Positions 56,990-64,000 of a stretch of DNA of 64,000 nt are shown in pieces. The translations under genes were made by a program, and so were the position numbers. The stretch comes from an uncultured Phycicoccus sp. GTDB taxonomy: Bacteria > Actinomycetota > Actinomycetes > Actinomycetales > Dermatophilaceae. Location: assembly GCF_947495705.1 (NCBI RefSeq), contig NZ_CANLZR010000008.1, positions 62,001-126,000 of the forward strand, in the 5' to 3' direction. How positions within the stretch are numbered: the stretch's first letter is position 1; every line of letters starts with the position of its first letter. The notes beneath the pieces are model-generated. The model made no database searches. It saw only the letters and a list, made by a program, of their open reading frames with translations, and had not been told where the DNA came from.

Positions 56990-59900
56990 TCAGCCTACGG
57001 CGACCCGGGCGTTGCGGAACATCCGCAGCCAGGGGCTCTCGTCCTCGACCCGTCCGGAGGTCCATGACATCTGGACATTGCGGGACACCCGCTCGGGGTG
57101 CGGCATCATCGCGGTGAACCGGCCGTCGACGGTCGTGACCGCCGTGAGCCCCCCGGGCGAGCCGTTCGGGTTGAACGGGTGCGTCGTCGCCGGCTCGCCG
57201 TGGTGGTCGACGAAGCGGGCCACCCGCTGCACGGATGTCGCGTCGCCCCGGGCCGAGAAGTCGGCGAAGCCCTCGCCGTGCGCGACCGCGATCGGCAACC
57301 GGCTGCCGGCCATGCCGGTGGTGAACAGCGAGGGCGACTCGAGCACCTCGACGAGGGTGAGCCGGGCCTCGTACTGCTCGGACCGGTTGCGGGTGAACCG
57401 GGGCCAGGCGTGCGCTCCCGGCACGAGGTCCGCGAGCGCGGCGAACATCTGGCAGCCGTTGCAGATGCCGAGCCCGAAGGTGTCGCCCCGATGGAAGAAC
57501 TCGCGGAAGGCGTCGGTGAGGCGCGGGTTGAACAGCACCGAGCGGGCCCACCCCTCCCCGGCGCCCAGGGTGTCGCCGTACGAGAAGCCCCCTGCCGCGA
57601 CGAGGCCGGTGAAGTCCGCGAGGTGGGCCCGGCCGGTCTGGAGGTCGGTCATGTGGACGTCGTAGGCGTCGAAGCCGGCCCGGTCGAGCATGTACGCCGT
57701 CTCGACGTGGCTGTTGACCCCCTGCTCGCGCAGCACCGCGACCTTGGGGCGGACCCCCGTGGACAGGTACGGGAGGGCGACGTCGTCGGTGGGGTCGAAG
57801 CTCGGCGCGACGACGAGGCCGGGGTCGTCGTCGGCACCGACCGCGGCGTGCTCCTCGTCGGCGGACCCGGGGTTGTCGCGCAGGACGCTGATCCGCCACG
57901 ACACCTCGTCCCAGACCTGGGCGAGGTCGCGTACGGACTCGTCGAGCACCGCCGCGCCGTCGACCGACACCCGGACCCGGCGGTCCGCCGCGGTCCGCCC
58001 GACCGTGGACACGAGGTGGTCGAGCCCGTGCTCGCGGAGCACCTCCTCGACGGTGGCGGCGTCGCCCGCAGGGACGCCGAGGACGACGCCGAGCTCCTCG
58101 GCGAAGAGCGCCGGTACCGACGGCACCTCGACCTCGAGGCCCGTCCCCCCGGCGAACGCCATCTCGCAGGCCGCCGCCCACAGCCCGCCGTCGGACCGGT
58201 CGTGGTACGCGAGGTCGAGGCCCCGGCCGCGCAGGTCGGCCAGGGCGGCCGCCAGCGCGACGAGCCGCTTCGGGTCGTCGAGGTCGGGCACGTCGCGGCC
58301 GAAGGCTCCGGACACCTGGGCGAGGATCGAGCCGCCCAGCCGGTCCCGGCCCGCCCCGAGGTCGACGAGCACGAGCACGGAGTCGCCGCGCAGCTGCGGG
58401 GTCCAGGTGCCCCGGACGTCGGGGAGCGAGGCGAAGGCCGTGACGACGAGCGACACCGGCGAGGTGACCTGCCGGGACCGGCCCAGGGCGTCGGTCCACC
58501 GGGTGCGCATCGAGAGGGAGTCCTTGCCGACCGGGACCGAGATGCCGAGCGCCGGGCACAGCTCCATCCCGACCGTGTGGACGGTGTCGTAGAGGGCGGC
58601 GTCCTCGCCCTCCTCACCGCACGCGGCCATCCAGTTGCACGAGAGCTTGACGCCGGCCAGTGCCGCAACGGGTGCGGCCAGGAGGTTGGTGAGCGCCTCC
58701 CCCACCGCCATCCGCCCCGAGGCGGGAGCGTCGACGGACGCGAGCGGCATCCGCTCGCCACTGGCCATCGCCTCGCCCGCGAAGCCGACGTGGTCGGCGA
58801 GGGTGACGGCGACGTCGGCGACCGGCACCTGCCACGGCCCCACCATCTGGTCGCGGTGGGTGAGCCCGCCGACGGTGCGGTCGGCGATCGTGACGAGGAA
58901 CCGCTTGCTCGCGACGGTCGGGTGGCGCAGGACGGCGTAGGCGCCGGCCCGCAGGTCGAGCCCGTCGAGGTCCAGGTCGTCCCCCTGGCGCGCGACGCGG
59001 ACGACGTCACGGGTCATCCGCGGGGGCTTGCCGAGCAGGGTCTCCATCGGCATGTCGATGGGCCGGTCCTCGCCCTCGACGTCCTCGAGCCCCTCGGCCA
59101 GCACGAGCTGGCCGTCGTCGCGCGCGACCCCGACGACGGCGTACGGGCAGCGTTCCCGCTCGCACAGGGCGGCGAACCGGGCCAGCGACTCCGGGGCGAT
59201 GGCGACGACGTACCGCTCCTGGGACTCGTTGCACCACACCTCCTTCGGCGCGAGGCCGCTCTCCTCGGTCGGGACCGCGGACAGGTCGAACCGGGCGCCG
59301 AGCCCGGCGCCGTCGACGAGCTCGGGGAAGGCGTTGGACAGGCCTCCGGCGCCGACGTCGTGGATGGCGAGGATCGGGTTGTGGTCGGCCCCCAGGCTCC
59401 AGCATTGGTTGACGACCTCCTGCGCACGCCGCTCGATCTCGGGGTTGCCGCGCTGGACGGAGTCGAAGTCGAGGTCGGCCGCGTTGGCGCCGGCCGCCAT
59501 CGACGATGCCGCGCCGCCGCCCATCCCGATCCGCATGCCGGGGCCGCCGAGCTGCACGAGCAGCGTGCCGGCCGGGAAGGTGACCTTCTCGGTGAGCTCG
59601 GCGCTGATGGTGCCGAGCCCCCCGGCGCTCATGATCGGCTTGTGGAAGCCGCGCCGGACCCCGTCGACGGTCTGCTCGTACACCCGGAAGAAGCCGCCGA
59701 GGCCGGGGCGCCCGAACTCGTTGTTGAACGCGGCCGCGCCGATCGGGCCCTCGACCATGATGTCGAGCGGGCTCGCGAGGTGCGCGGGGGCGCCGTACTC
59801 CTCGCGCTCCCACGGCTCGTCGGTGCCGGGCAGGTGCAGGTTGCTGACCGCGAACCCGGTGAGCCCGGCCTTGGGCTGGCTGCCCCGGCCCGTGGCGCCC

Positions 59901-60889
59901 TCGTCCCGGATCTCGCCACCCGCGCCGGTCGCAGCCCCCGGGAAGGGGCTGATCGCGGTGGGGTGGTTGTGGGTCTCGACCTTCATGAGGACGTGGACGT
60001 CGGCCTCCCGCCCGCGGTAGGGGCTGGGACCGTCGGTCGACTCGGGCAGCCAGCGCGTGCGGGGTCCGCCCTCCATGACCGAGGCGTTGTCCTTGTACGC
60101 CACGACGGTGCCGGCCCCGGCGACCTCCTCGGTGTGCCGGATCATCCCGAACAGCGAGCGCGGCTGGGCCTGGCCGTCGACGATGAAGTCGGCGTTGAAG
60201 ATCTTGTGGCGACAGTGCTCGGAGTTGGCCTGCGCGAACATCATCAGCTCGACATCGGTGGGGTTGCGTCCGAGGCCGGTGAACGCCTCGGCGAGGTAGT
60301 CGACCTCGTCGTCGGAGAGCGCGAGGCCGAAGTCGCGGTCGGCCTCCTCCAGCGCCGCCCGGCCCCGGCCGAGCACGTCGACGTGCGCCACCGGCTCGGC
60401 CTCCCGCTCCTCGAACAGGGCGGCGGCGTCCGCACGGCTGGGCAGCGCCGACTCGGTCATCCGGTCGTGCAGGGCCTCGGCCGCCGCCACCCACTGCTCG
60501 GGGGTCAACGGTTCTGACAGCTCGATCCGGTACTCGGTGACCCGCTCGACCCGGCGGACGTCGACCCCACAGCTGTGGGCGATGTCGGTGGCCTTGGACG
60601 CCCACGGCGACAGCGTGCCGAGCCTCGGGGCCACGACGACGACGGCTTCGTGCGGCGCGGCTGCCGGCGGGGTCCACGGGTCGCCGTAGGTGAGCAGCCG
60701 GCCGACCGTCGCGGCCGTGGTCTCGTCGAGCGGGCTGTCGCTGACGACCCAGTGCACGTGCTGAGCGCCGACGGCGACCACCTGCGGCGCGACGACGCGC
60801 AGCCGGGCCAGCACGCCGGCGGCACGGAAGCTGGAGAGGGCGGCGCCCCCGGGGACGGTGGTCAGCACGTGGTCGTGCGACGAGGCCAT
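56990..60889 (-). CDS. purL: Phosphoribosylformylglycinamidine synthase, large single-chain form
   Basis: A 1,299-residue FGAM synthetase combining all parts in one chain: PurS-like N-terminus (about 1-145), linker, two PurL halves ([81 protein letters not shown]), and a C-terminal glutaminase ([56 protein letters not shown] with the nucleophile Cys, [13 protein letters not shown] with His and Glu). It converts FGAR to FGAM. Most actinobacteria use separate PurS, PurQ and small PurL; the long form is usual in proteobacteria and eukaryotes and found in Bifidobacterium. No purS or purQ is seen here. Confidence 0.95.
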   Translation of the reverse strand: MASSHDHVLTTVPGGAALSSFRAAGVLARLRVVAPQVVAVGAQHVHWVVSDSPLDETTAATVGRLLTYGDPWTPPAAAPHEAVVVVAPRLGTLSPWASKATDIAHSCGVDVRRVERVTEYRIELSEPLTPEQWVAAAEALHDRMTESALPSRADAAALFEEREAEPVAHVDVLGRGRAALEEADRDFGLALSDDEVDYLAEAFTGLGRNPTDVELMMFAQANSEHCRHKIFNADFIVDGQAQPRSLFGMIRHTEEVAGAGTVVAYKDNASVMEGGPRTRWLPESTDGPSPYRGREADVHVLMKVETHNHPTAISPFPGAATGAGGEIRDEGATGRGSQPKAGLTGFAVSNLHLPGTDEPWEREEYGAPAHLASPLDIMVEGPIGAAAFNNEFGRPGLGGFFRVYEQTVDGVRRGFHKPIMSAGGLGTISAELTEKVTFPAGTLLVQLGGPGMRIGMGGGAASSMAAGANAADLDFDSVQRGNPEIERRAQEVVNQCWSLGADHNPILAIHDVGAGGLSNAFPELVDGAGLGARFDLSAVPTEESGLAPKEVWCNESQERYVVAIAPESLARFAALCERERCPYAVVGVARDDGQLVLAEGLEDVEGEDRPIDMPMETLLGKPPRMTRDVVRVARQGDDLDLDGLDLRAGAYAVLRHPTVASKRFLVTIADRTVGGLTHRDQMVGPWQVPVADVAVTLADHVGFAGEAMASGERMPLASVDAPASGRMAVGEALTNLLAAPVAALAGVKLSCNWMAACGEEGEDAALYDTVHTVGMELCPALGISVPVGKDSLSMRTRWTDALGRSRQVTSPVSLVVTAFASLPDVRGTWTPQLRGDSVLVLVDLGAGRDRLGGSILAQVSGAFGRDVPDLDDPKRLVALAAALADLRGRGLDLAYHDRSDGGLWAAACEMAFAGGTGLEVEVPSVPALFAEELGVVLGVPAGDAATVEEVLREHGLDHLVSTVGRTAADRRVRVSVDGAAVLDESVRDLAQVWDEVSWRISVLRDNPGSADEEHAAVGADDDPGLVVAPSFDPTDDVALPYLSTGVRPKVAVLREQGVNSHVETAYMLDRAGFDAYDVHMTDLQTGRAHLADFTGLVAAGGFSYGDTLGAGEGWARSVLFNPRLTDAFREFFHRGDTFGLGICNGCQMFAALADLVPGAHAWPRFTRNRSEQYEARLTLVEVLESPSLFTTGMAGSRLPIAVAHGEGFADFSARGDATSVQRVARFVDHHGEPATTHPFNPNGSPGGLTAVTTVDGRFTAMMPHPERVSRNVQMSWTSGRVEDESPWLRMFRNARVAVG

Positions 60890-61035
60890 GGCGGGAGTCT
60901 CCGAGGGGTGCGGTGCGGTGGCGGACTGCCGACCTCAGGCTACCGGCGCGACGGTGGCCCTCCGTCCCTCGCAGTGGCACCCTGGACCGACCGGGCCCGG
61001 TGCCGGCCGGGCCCCGAGGACTGCGAGGAGGAACG

Positions 61036-61806
61036 ATGCGGGTCGTCGTCCTGGGCGGAGCCGGCGAGATGGGTGCCCGGGTGGCCTCGCTGCTCGAGGC
61101 CTCGGGCGACGACGTCGTCCGGGCGTCCCGCTCGAGCGGGGTCGACGTCACGACCGGGGCCGGGCTCGACGAGGCCCTCGCCGGCGCCGACGTCGTCGTC
61201 GACTGCGTCAACCGGATGACGATGTCGCGGGCCCGGTCGGTCGGGTTCTTCGGAAGCGCGGCGCGACGCGTGGCTGCAGCGGCGGCCACGGCGGGCGTCG
61301 GCCATCTCGTGGTCCTGTCGATCGTCAACGTCACCGACCCGGCGGTCCGCCGGGCTGCCGGCTACTACGCCGGCAAGGCCGCCCAGGAGGCCACCTACGT
61401 CGCGGCCGACGTGCCGGTCACGGTCGTGCGCACGACGGCCTGGTTCACGCTGGCCGAGACGTTCCTCGGGCAGCTGCGGGCGGGGCCCCTGGCCGTGGTG
61501 CCCCGCATCGGGCTCCAGCCCGTGCACCCCGACGCCGCGGCGGGGCTGCTCGCGGAGGTCGTGCGGTCGGGGCCGCCGACGGGTCCGGCGTCGCGGGACG
61601 GCGTGGCGACCCGCGAGCTGGCCGGACCCGAGCGGACCGACGCCGTGGCCATGGCCCGTGCGGTGGCGCAGGCCCGCCACCCGGGGGTGCGGGTCGTCGG
61701 CGTCCCGGCCCCGACCGCGGGACTCCGCACCGGCCTCCTGCCCGGGCCGGAGGTGCCCCTCGACGGGCGCCGGTTCGCGGACTGGCTCACAGACTCCGGC
61801 CGGTGA
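61036..61806 (+). CDS. NAD(P)-binding (NmrA/SDR-type) protein
   Basis: A 256-residue atypical short-chain dehydrogenase: RVVVLGGAGEMGARVASLLEASGDDVVRASRSSGVDV (Rossmann Gly motif at 7-12), VVDCVNRMTMSRARSVGFFGSAARRVAAAAATAGVGHLVVLSIVNV, YYAGKAAQEATYVAADVPVTVVRTTAWF (YxxxK at about 115-119). The form resembles NmrA-like sugar-nucleotide epimerase relatives. The reaction is unknown. ATG 61036-61038 is behind GAGGAGGAAC. It is divergent from purL and its end overlaps the end of purC by 20 bp. Confidence 0.85.
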   Translation: MRVVVLGGAGEMGARVASLLEASGDDVVRASRSSGVDVTTGAGLDEALAGADVVVDCVNRMTMSRARSVGFFGSAARRVAAAAATAGVGHLVVLSIVNVTDPAVRRAAGYYAGKAAQEATYVAADVPVTVVRTTAWFTLAETFLGQLRAGPLAVVPRIGLQPVHPDAAAGLLAEVVRSGPPTGPASRDGVATRELAGPERTDAVAMARAVAQARHPGVRVVGVPAPTAGLRTGLLPGPEVPLDGRRFADWLTDSGR

Positions 61807-62695
61807 GCCGCTCGTAGGCCTCGACGTACTTGGCGCGGGTGCGCTCGAGCACCTCCTCGGGCAGCGGGGGCGGCGCGGCTCCGGAGGCCTTGTCCCAGCC
61901 GCTCGCGGGCGACAGCAGCCACTCGCGGACGAACTCCTTGTCGAAGCTCGGCTGGGGGTGCCCGGGCTCCCACTGGTCGGCCGGCCAGAAGCGTGACGAG
62001 TCCGGCGTCAGCACCTCGTCGGCGAGGACCAGCTCGCCCCCCTCGACCCCGAACTCCACCTTGGTGTCGGCGATGAGGATGCCGCGCTGGGCGCCGATCT
62101 CGTTGCCGCGGGAAAGGATCCGCGTCGTCAGGTCACGAGCGCGCGCTGCGAGACGCGCCCCGACGAGCGCCTCGACGGCGCCGTACGACATCGGCTCGTC
62201 GTGCTCGCCCTGGGGCGCCTTGGTCGACGGCGTGAAGATGGGCTCGGGGAAGCGTGAGCCGTCGACGAGCCCCTCGGGGAGGCGGATCCCGCTGACGTGC
62301 CCGTCCGCGCGGTACTCCCGCAGGCCGCCGCCGGTGAGGTAGGCCCGCGCGACGCACTCGACGGGCAGCATCTCGAGGCGCCGGACGAGCACGGCCCGCC
62401 CCTGCACCGCGTCGGGCACCTCGGTGGAGACGACGTGGTTGGGCACGATGTCGGCGAGCTGGTCGAACCACCACAGGGACATCTGGGTCAGGACCCGGCC
62501 CTTGTCGGGCACCGGGGTCTCGAGCACGAAGTCGAAGGCCGAGATGCGGTCGGACGCGACGAGCAGCAGCTGGTCCGGGCGCGCGGTGCCGGTGGCCGCG
62601 TCGACCGGGGCGTAGAGGTCGCGGACCTTCCCCGAGTAGACGTGCGCGTAGCCGGGCAGCTCGAGCGGGGCGGGGGTCGCGGGGGCATCGGCCAT
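61787..62695 (-). CDS. purC: SAICAR synthetase
   Basis: A 302-residue phosphoribosylaminoimidazole-succinocarboxamide synthase in the longer form usual in actinobacteria. YAHVYSGKVRDLYAP, LLLVASDRISAFDFVLETPVPDKGRVLTQMSLWWFD, VRRLEMLPVECVARAYLTGGGLREYR, IFTPSTKAPQGEHDEPM, LIADTKVEFGV and LADEVLTPDSSRFWPADQWEPGHPQPSFDKEFVREWL are all signatures. It joins CAIR and aspartate with ATP. ATG 62693-62695. Confidence 0.97.
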   Translation of the reverse strand: MADAPATPAPLELPGYAHVYSGKVRDLYAPVDAATGTARPDQLLLVASDRISAFDFVLETPVPDKGRVLTQMSLWWFDQLADIVPNHVVSTEVPDAVQGRAVLVRRLEMLPVECVARAYLTGGGLREYRADGHVSGIRLPEGLVDGSRFPEPIFTPSTKAPQGEHDEPMSYGAVEALVGARLAARARDLTTRILSRGNEIGAQRGILIADTKVEFGVEGGELVLADEVLTPDSSRFWPADQWEPGHPQPSFDKEFVREWLLSPASGWDKASGAAPPPLPEEVLERTRAKYVEAYERLTGRSL

Positions 62696-62721
62696 GCGGG
62701 GGATTCTTCCAGCCCGCGGGG

Positions 62722-63177
62722 TCACTCGCCGCGGGCGGCCGCCGGCCAGCGCCGCGGCCCCGGCCCCTCGGCGGCGAGCTCGTCGTCGTGGTTGTACACC
62801 GGGCAGGCCCGCAGCGAGAGGCACCCGCACCCGATGCACGACGACAGCCCGTCGCGGACCCGCGTCATCGCCTCGATCCGCGCGGTCAGCGCGTCGTGCC
62901 AGCGGGAGGACATCCGAGCCCAGTCGCGCTTGGTCGGCGGATGGTCGAGGGGCAGCGTCGAGAGCGCGTCGCCGATCTCGGCCAGCGTCAGCCCGAACCG
63001 CTGACCCGCCCGGATGACGGCGATCCGGCGCAGCACGTGGCGCTCGAACCGGCGCTGGTTGCCGGCCGTGCGGACCGACGTGACGAGGCCCCGCTCCTCG
63101 TAGAAGCGCACCGTGGGCACGCTGACGCCGGAGCGGGCTGCCACCTCGCCGATGGCAAGCAGGTCGTGCCGGTCCAC
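62722..63177 (-). CDS. soxR: Redox-sensitive transcriptional activator SoxR
   Basis: A 151-residue MerR-family regulator. Residues 6-75 form the winged helix (LLAIGEVAARSGVSVPTVRFYEERGLVTSVRTAGNQRRFERHVLRRIAVI). A dimerisation helix follows. The [2Fe-2S] cluster is held by Cys114, Cys117, Cys119 and Cys125 (CIGCGCLSLRAC), diagnostic of SoxR. In actinomycetes SoxR senses redox-active small molecules rather than superoxide. The start is GTG 63175-63177. Its box lies between it and the divergent MFS gene. Confidence 0.96.
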   Translation of the reverse strand: MDRHDLLAIGEVAARSGVSVPTVRFYEERGLVTSVRTAGNQRRFERHVLRRIAVIRAGQRFGLTLAEIGDALSTLPLDHPPTKRDWARMSSRWHDALTARIEAMTRVRDGLSSCIGCGCLSLRACPVYNHDDELAAEGPGPRRWPAAARGE

Positions 63178-63196
63178 GGCGCCAGGATATTCCTTC

Positions 63197-63224
63197 TTGA
63201 CCTCAAGCGCACCTGAGGTATGAG
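63197..63224 (+). promoter_or_regulatory. SoxR box and promoter of the MFS gene
   Basis: CCTCAAGCGCACCTGAGG (63201-63218) matches the SoxR box (CCTCAAG-n-CTTGAGG type) almost exactly. It is embedded in a promoter on the plus strand: TTGACC (63197-63202), then TATGAG (63219-63224) at 16 bp, or GAGGAT at the 19-bp spacing typical of MerR-family activators. It lies 15 bp before the MFS GTG and 23 bp from the soxR start. Confidence 0.85.
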
Positions 63225-63233
63225 GATCCTCGG

Positions 63234-64000
63234 GTGACGACGACAAACCCCACCGCCCCCCCGCTCAGCCCACCTCGCGACCGCCTCCTCGACCGCCGGC
63301 ACCTGCCCGTCGTCGTCGGCGTCATCGCGCTCGTGACCCTCACGGCCTTCGAGAACCGCGCCGTGCAGACGATCCTCCCGGTCATCGTCCGGGACCTCGA
63401 CGGCTGGACCCTCTTCGGCGCCGCGACCGGCGCCACGCTCGTGACGTTCACGGTCGCCACGGCCTGGGCGGGCGGCTGGACCGACCGGCTGGGGCCGCGT
63501 CCCGTGCTCCTCGGGGGGCTGGGGCTGTTCGCGCTCGCCCAGGTCGTCTCGGCGCTGGCGCCCACGATGGGCGTCTTCGTCGCCGGGCGGGCGGTCTCGG
63601 GGGCCGCGGAGGCGCTCGTCGACACCACGCTCATGGTCCTGGTCGCCCAGGCGCTGCCCGAGTCCCTGCGCGCCAAGGTGTTCGCCTCCTTCGCGGCCGC
63701 GTGGATCCTCCCGTCCCTGCTCGGGCCGGGCGTCGCCGGAGGGATCGAGGCCGTCGCCGGCTGGCGGTTCGTGTTCATCGGCCCGCTCCTCGTCGCACTC
63801 CCCGCCGTCCTCCTGCTCCGGCCGGCCCTGCGCGCCGGCGGCCGCGCCGCCGGGACACCGCCGGGCGTGGACCCGCGGGCCCGCGGCCGACTGGCCGCCT
63901 CGGTGCTGCTCGCCGCCGGGCTCGCCGTGACGACGTTCTCGGCGCCGCTCTTGGCCACGCCGGCGTCCCGGGCCGTCGGCCTCGCCGCGGTGCTCGGCGG
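63234..64000 (+). CDS. MFS drug/metabolite transporter, SoxR-controlled (partial)
   Basis: The first 255 codons of an MFS permease that runs off the window end. GTG 63234-63236, then TTTNPTAPPLSPPRDRLL, helix 1 LPVVVGVIALVTLTAFENRAVQTILP, LVTFTVATAWAGGWTDRLGPRPVLLGGLGLFALAQVVSAL with the loop 2-3 motif, GRAVSGAAEALVDTTLMVLVAQALP, and FASFAAAWILPSLLGPGVAGGIEAVAGWRFVF with motif C of drug:H+ antiporters. Placed behind the SoxR box and divergent from soxR, it is probably an efflux pump for redox-active compounds. Confidence 0.88.
   Translation, partial: MTTTNPTAPPLSPPRDRLLDRRHLPVVVGVIALVTLTAFENRAVQTILPVIVRDLDGWTLFGAATGATLVTFTVATAWAGGWTDRLGPRPVLLGGLGLFALAQVVSALAPTMGVFVAGRAVSGAAEALVDTTLMVLVAQALPESLRAKVFASFAAAWILPSLLGPGVAGGIEAVAGWRFVFIGPLLVALPAVLLLRPALRAGGRAAGTPPGVDPRARGRLAASVLLAAGLAVTTFSAPLLATPASRAVGLAAVLG

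Noticed and set aside
57098-60517. Long plus-strand frame opposite purL
   Set aside because: Antisense shadow of a clear purL; Gly/Arg/Glu/Asp/His-rich with no domain.

Overview
The window is a GC-rich chromosomal segment of an actinomycete. Three things point there: heavy use of GTG starts, many 4-bp ATGA or GTGA overlaps, and typically actinobacterial content (SigK/RskA, sterol-carrier family protein, F420-type LLM oxidoreductase, DUF3817, DUF5063 beside recR, Arr). The overall set resembles Micrococcales, perhaps Intrasporangiaceae or a neighbouring family. That placement is inference from gene content only. No phage, insertion sequence or CRISPR array was seen; nearly all of the DNA is coding or short intergenic spacer.

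Layout. 0-6 kb: start of an ATP-grasp-like gene at the edge, phospholipase D family protein, PPi-dependent phosphofructokinase, rifamycin ADP-ribosyltransferase, an MFS protein fused to a cyclic-nucleotide-binding domain, and a secreted CHRD protein. 6-16 kb: an aspartate pathway pair (lysC plus an aspartate-semialdehyde-dehydrogenase homologue whose catalytic Cys is Ala), a 312-bp spacer with a striking 25-bp repeat array, a ferredoxin-reductase-like flavoprotein, DUF5063-recR, a metal chaperone, plsC-dnaX, a DsbA-like protein with a Cys/Gly tail, and the SRP RNA. 16-18.7 kb: MHS-type transporter, two membrane proteins, tRNA-Ser(GGA) with its terminator.

18.7-30.8 kb is the most interesting region. 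It is a one-directional array on the minus strand: NagZ, NamZ (DUF1343), a secreted beta-lactamase-fold hydrolase (AmiE/YbbE-like), an RpiR regulator (MurR-like), MurQ, an ABC sugar-binding lipoprotein, two permeases, a BadF/BadG-type sugar kinase and a conserved protein of unknown function. It reads as a complete cell-wall (MurNAc/GlcNAc) scavenging pathway. The PTS transporter of the Bacillus version is replaced by an ABC importer plus a cytosolic kinase. A 27-bp palindrome overlaps the nagZ promoter, and murQ has its own apparently leaderless promoter. An OatA-like acyltransferase lies directly upstream.

31-46 kb: propionyl-CoA synthetase, an AhpD-like protein under a CsoR/CstR-type operator, an asparagine-synthetase-like protein, a HerA-like ATPase, a LytR_C protein, DedA, an ABC-F ATPase, an ABM-domain protein, a baeRF-type protein, tRNA-Ser(CGA), tadA and upp. 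46-64 kb: PH-domain protein, purine genes purF, purL (large single-chain form) and purC, a molybdopterin oxidoreductase followed by fasciclin-sigK-rskA, LLM and sterol-carrier genes, a PPOX flavoprotein behind a DosR-like box, and soxR divergent from an MFS gene across a clear SoxR box. The window ends inside that MFS gene.
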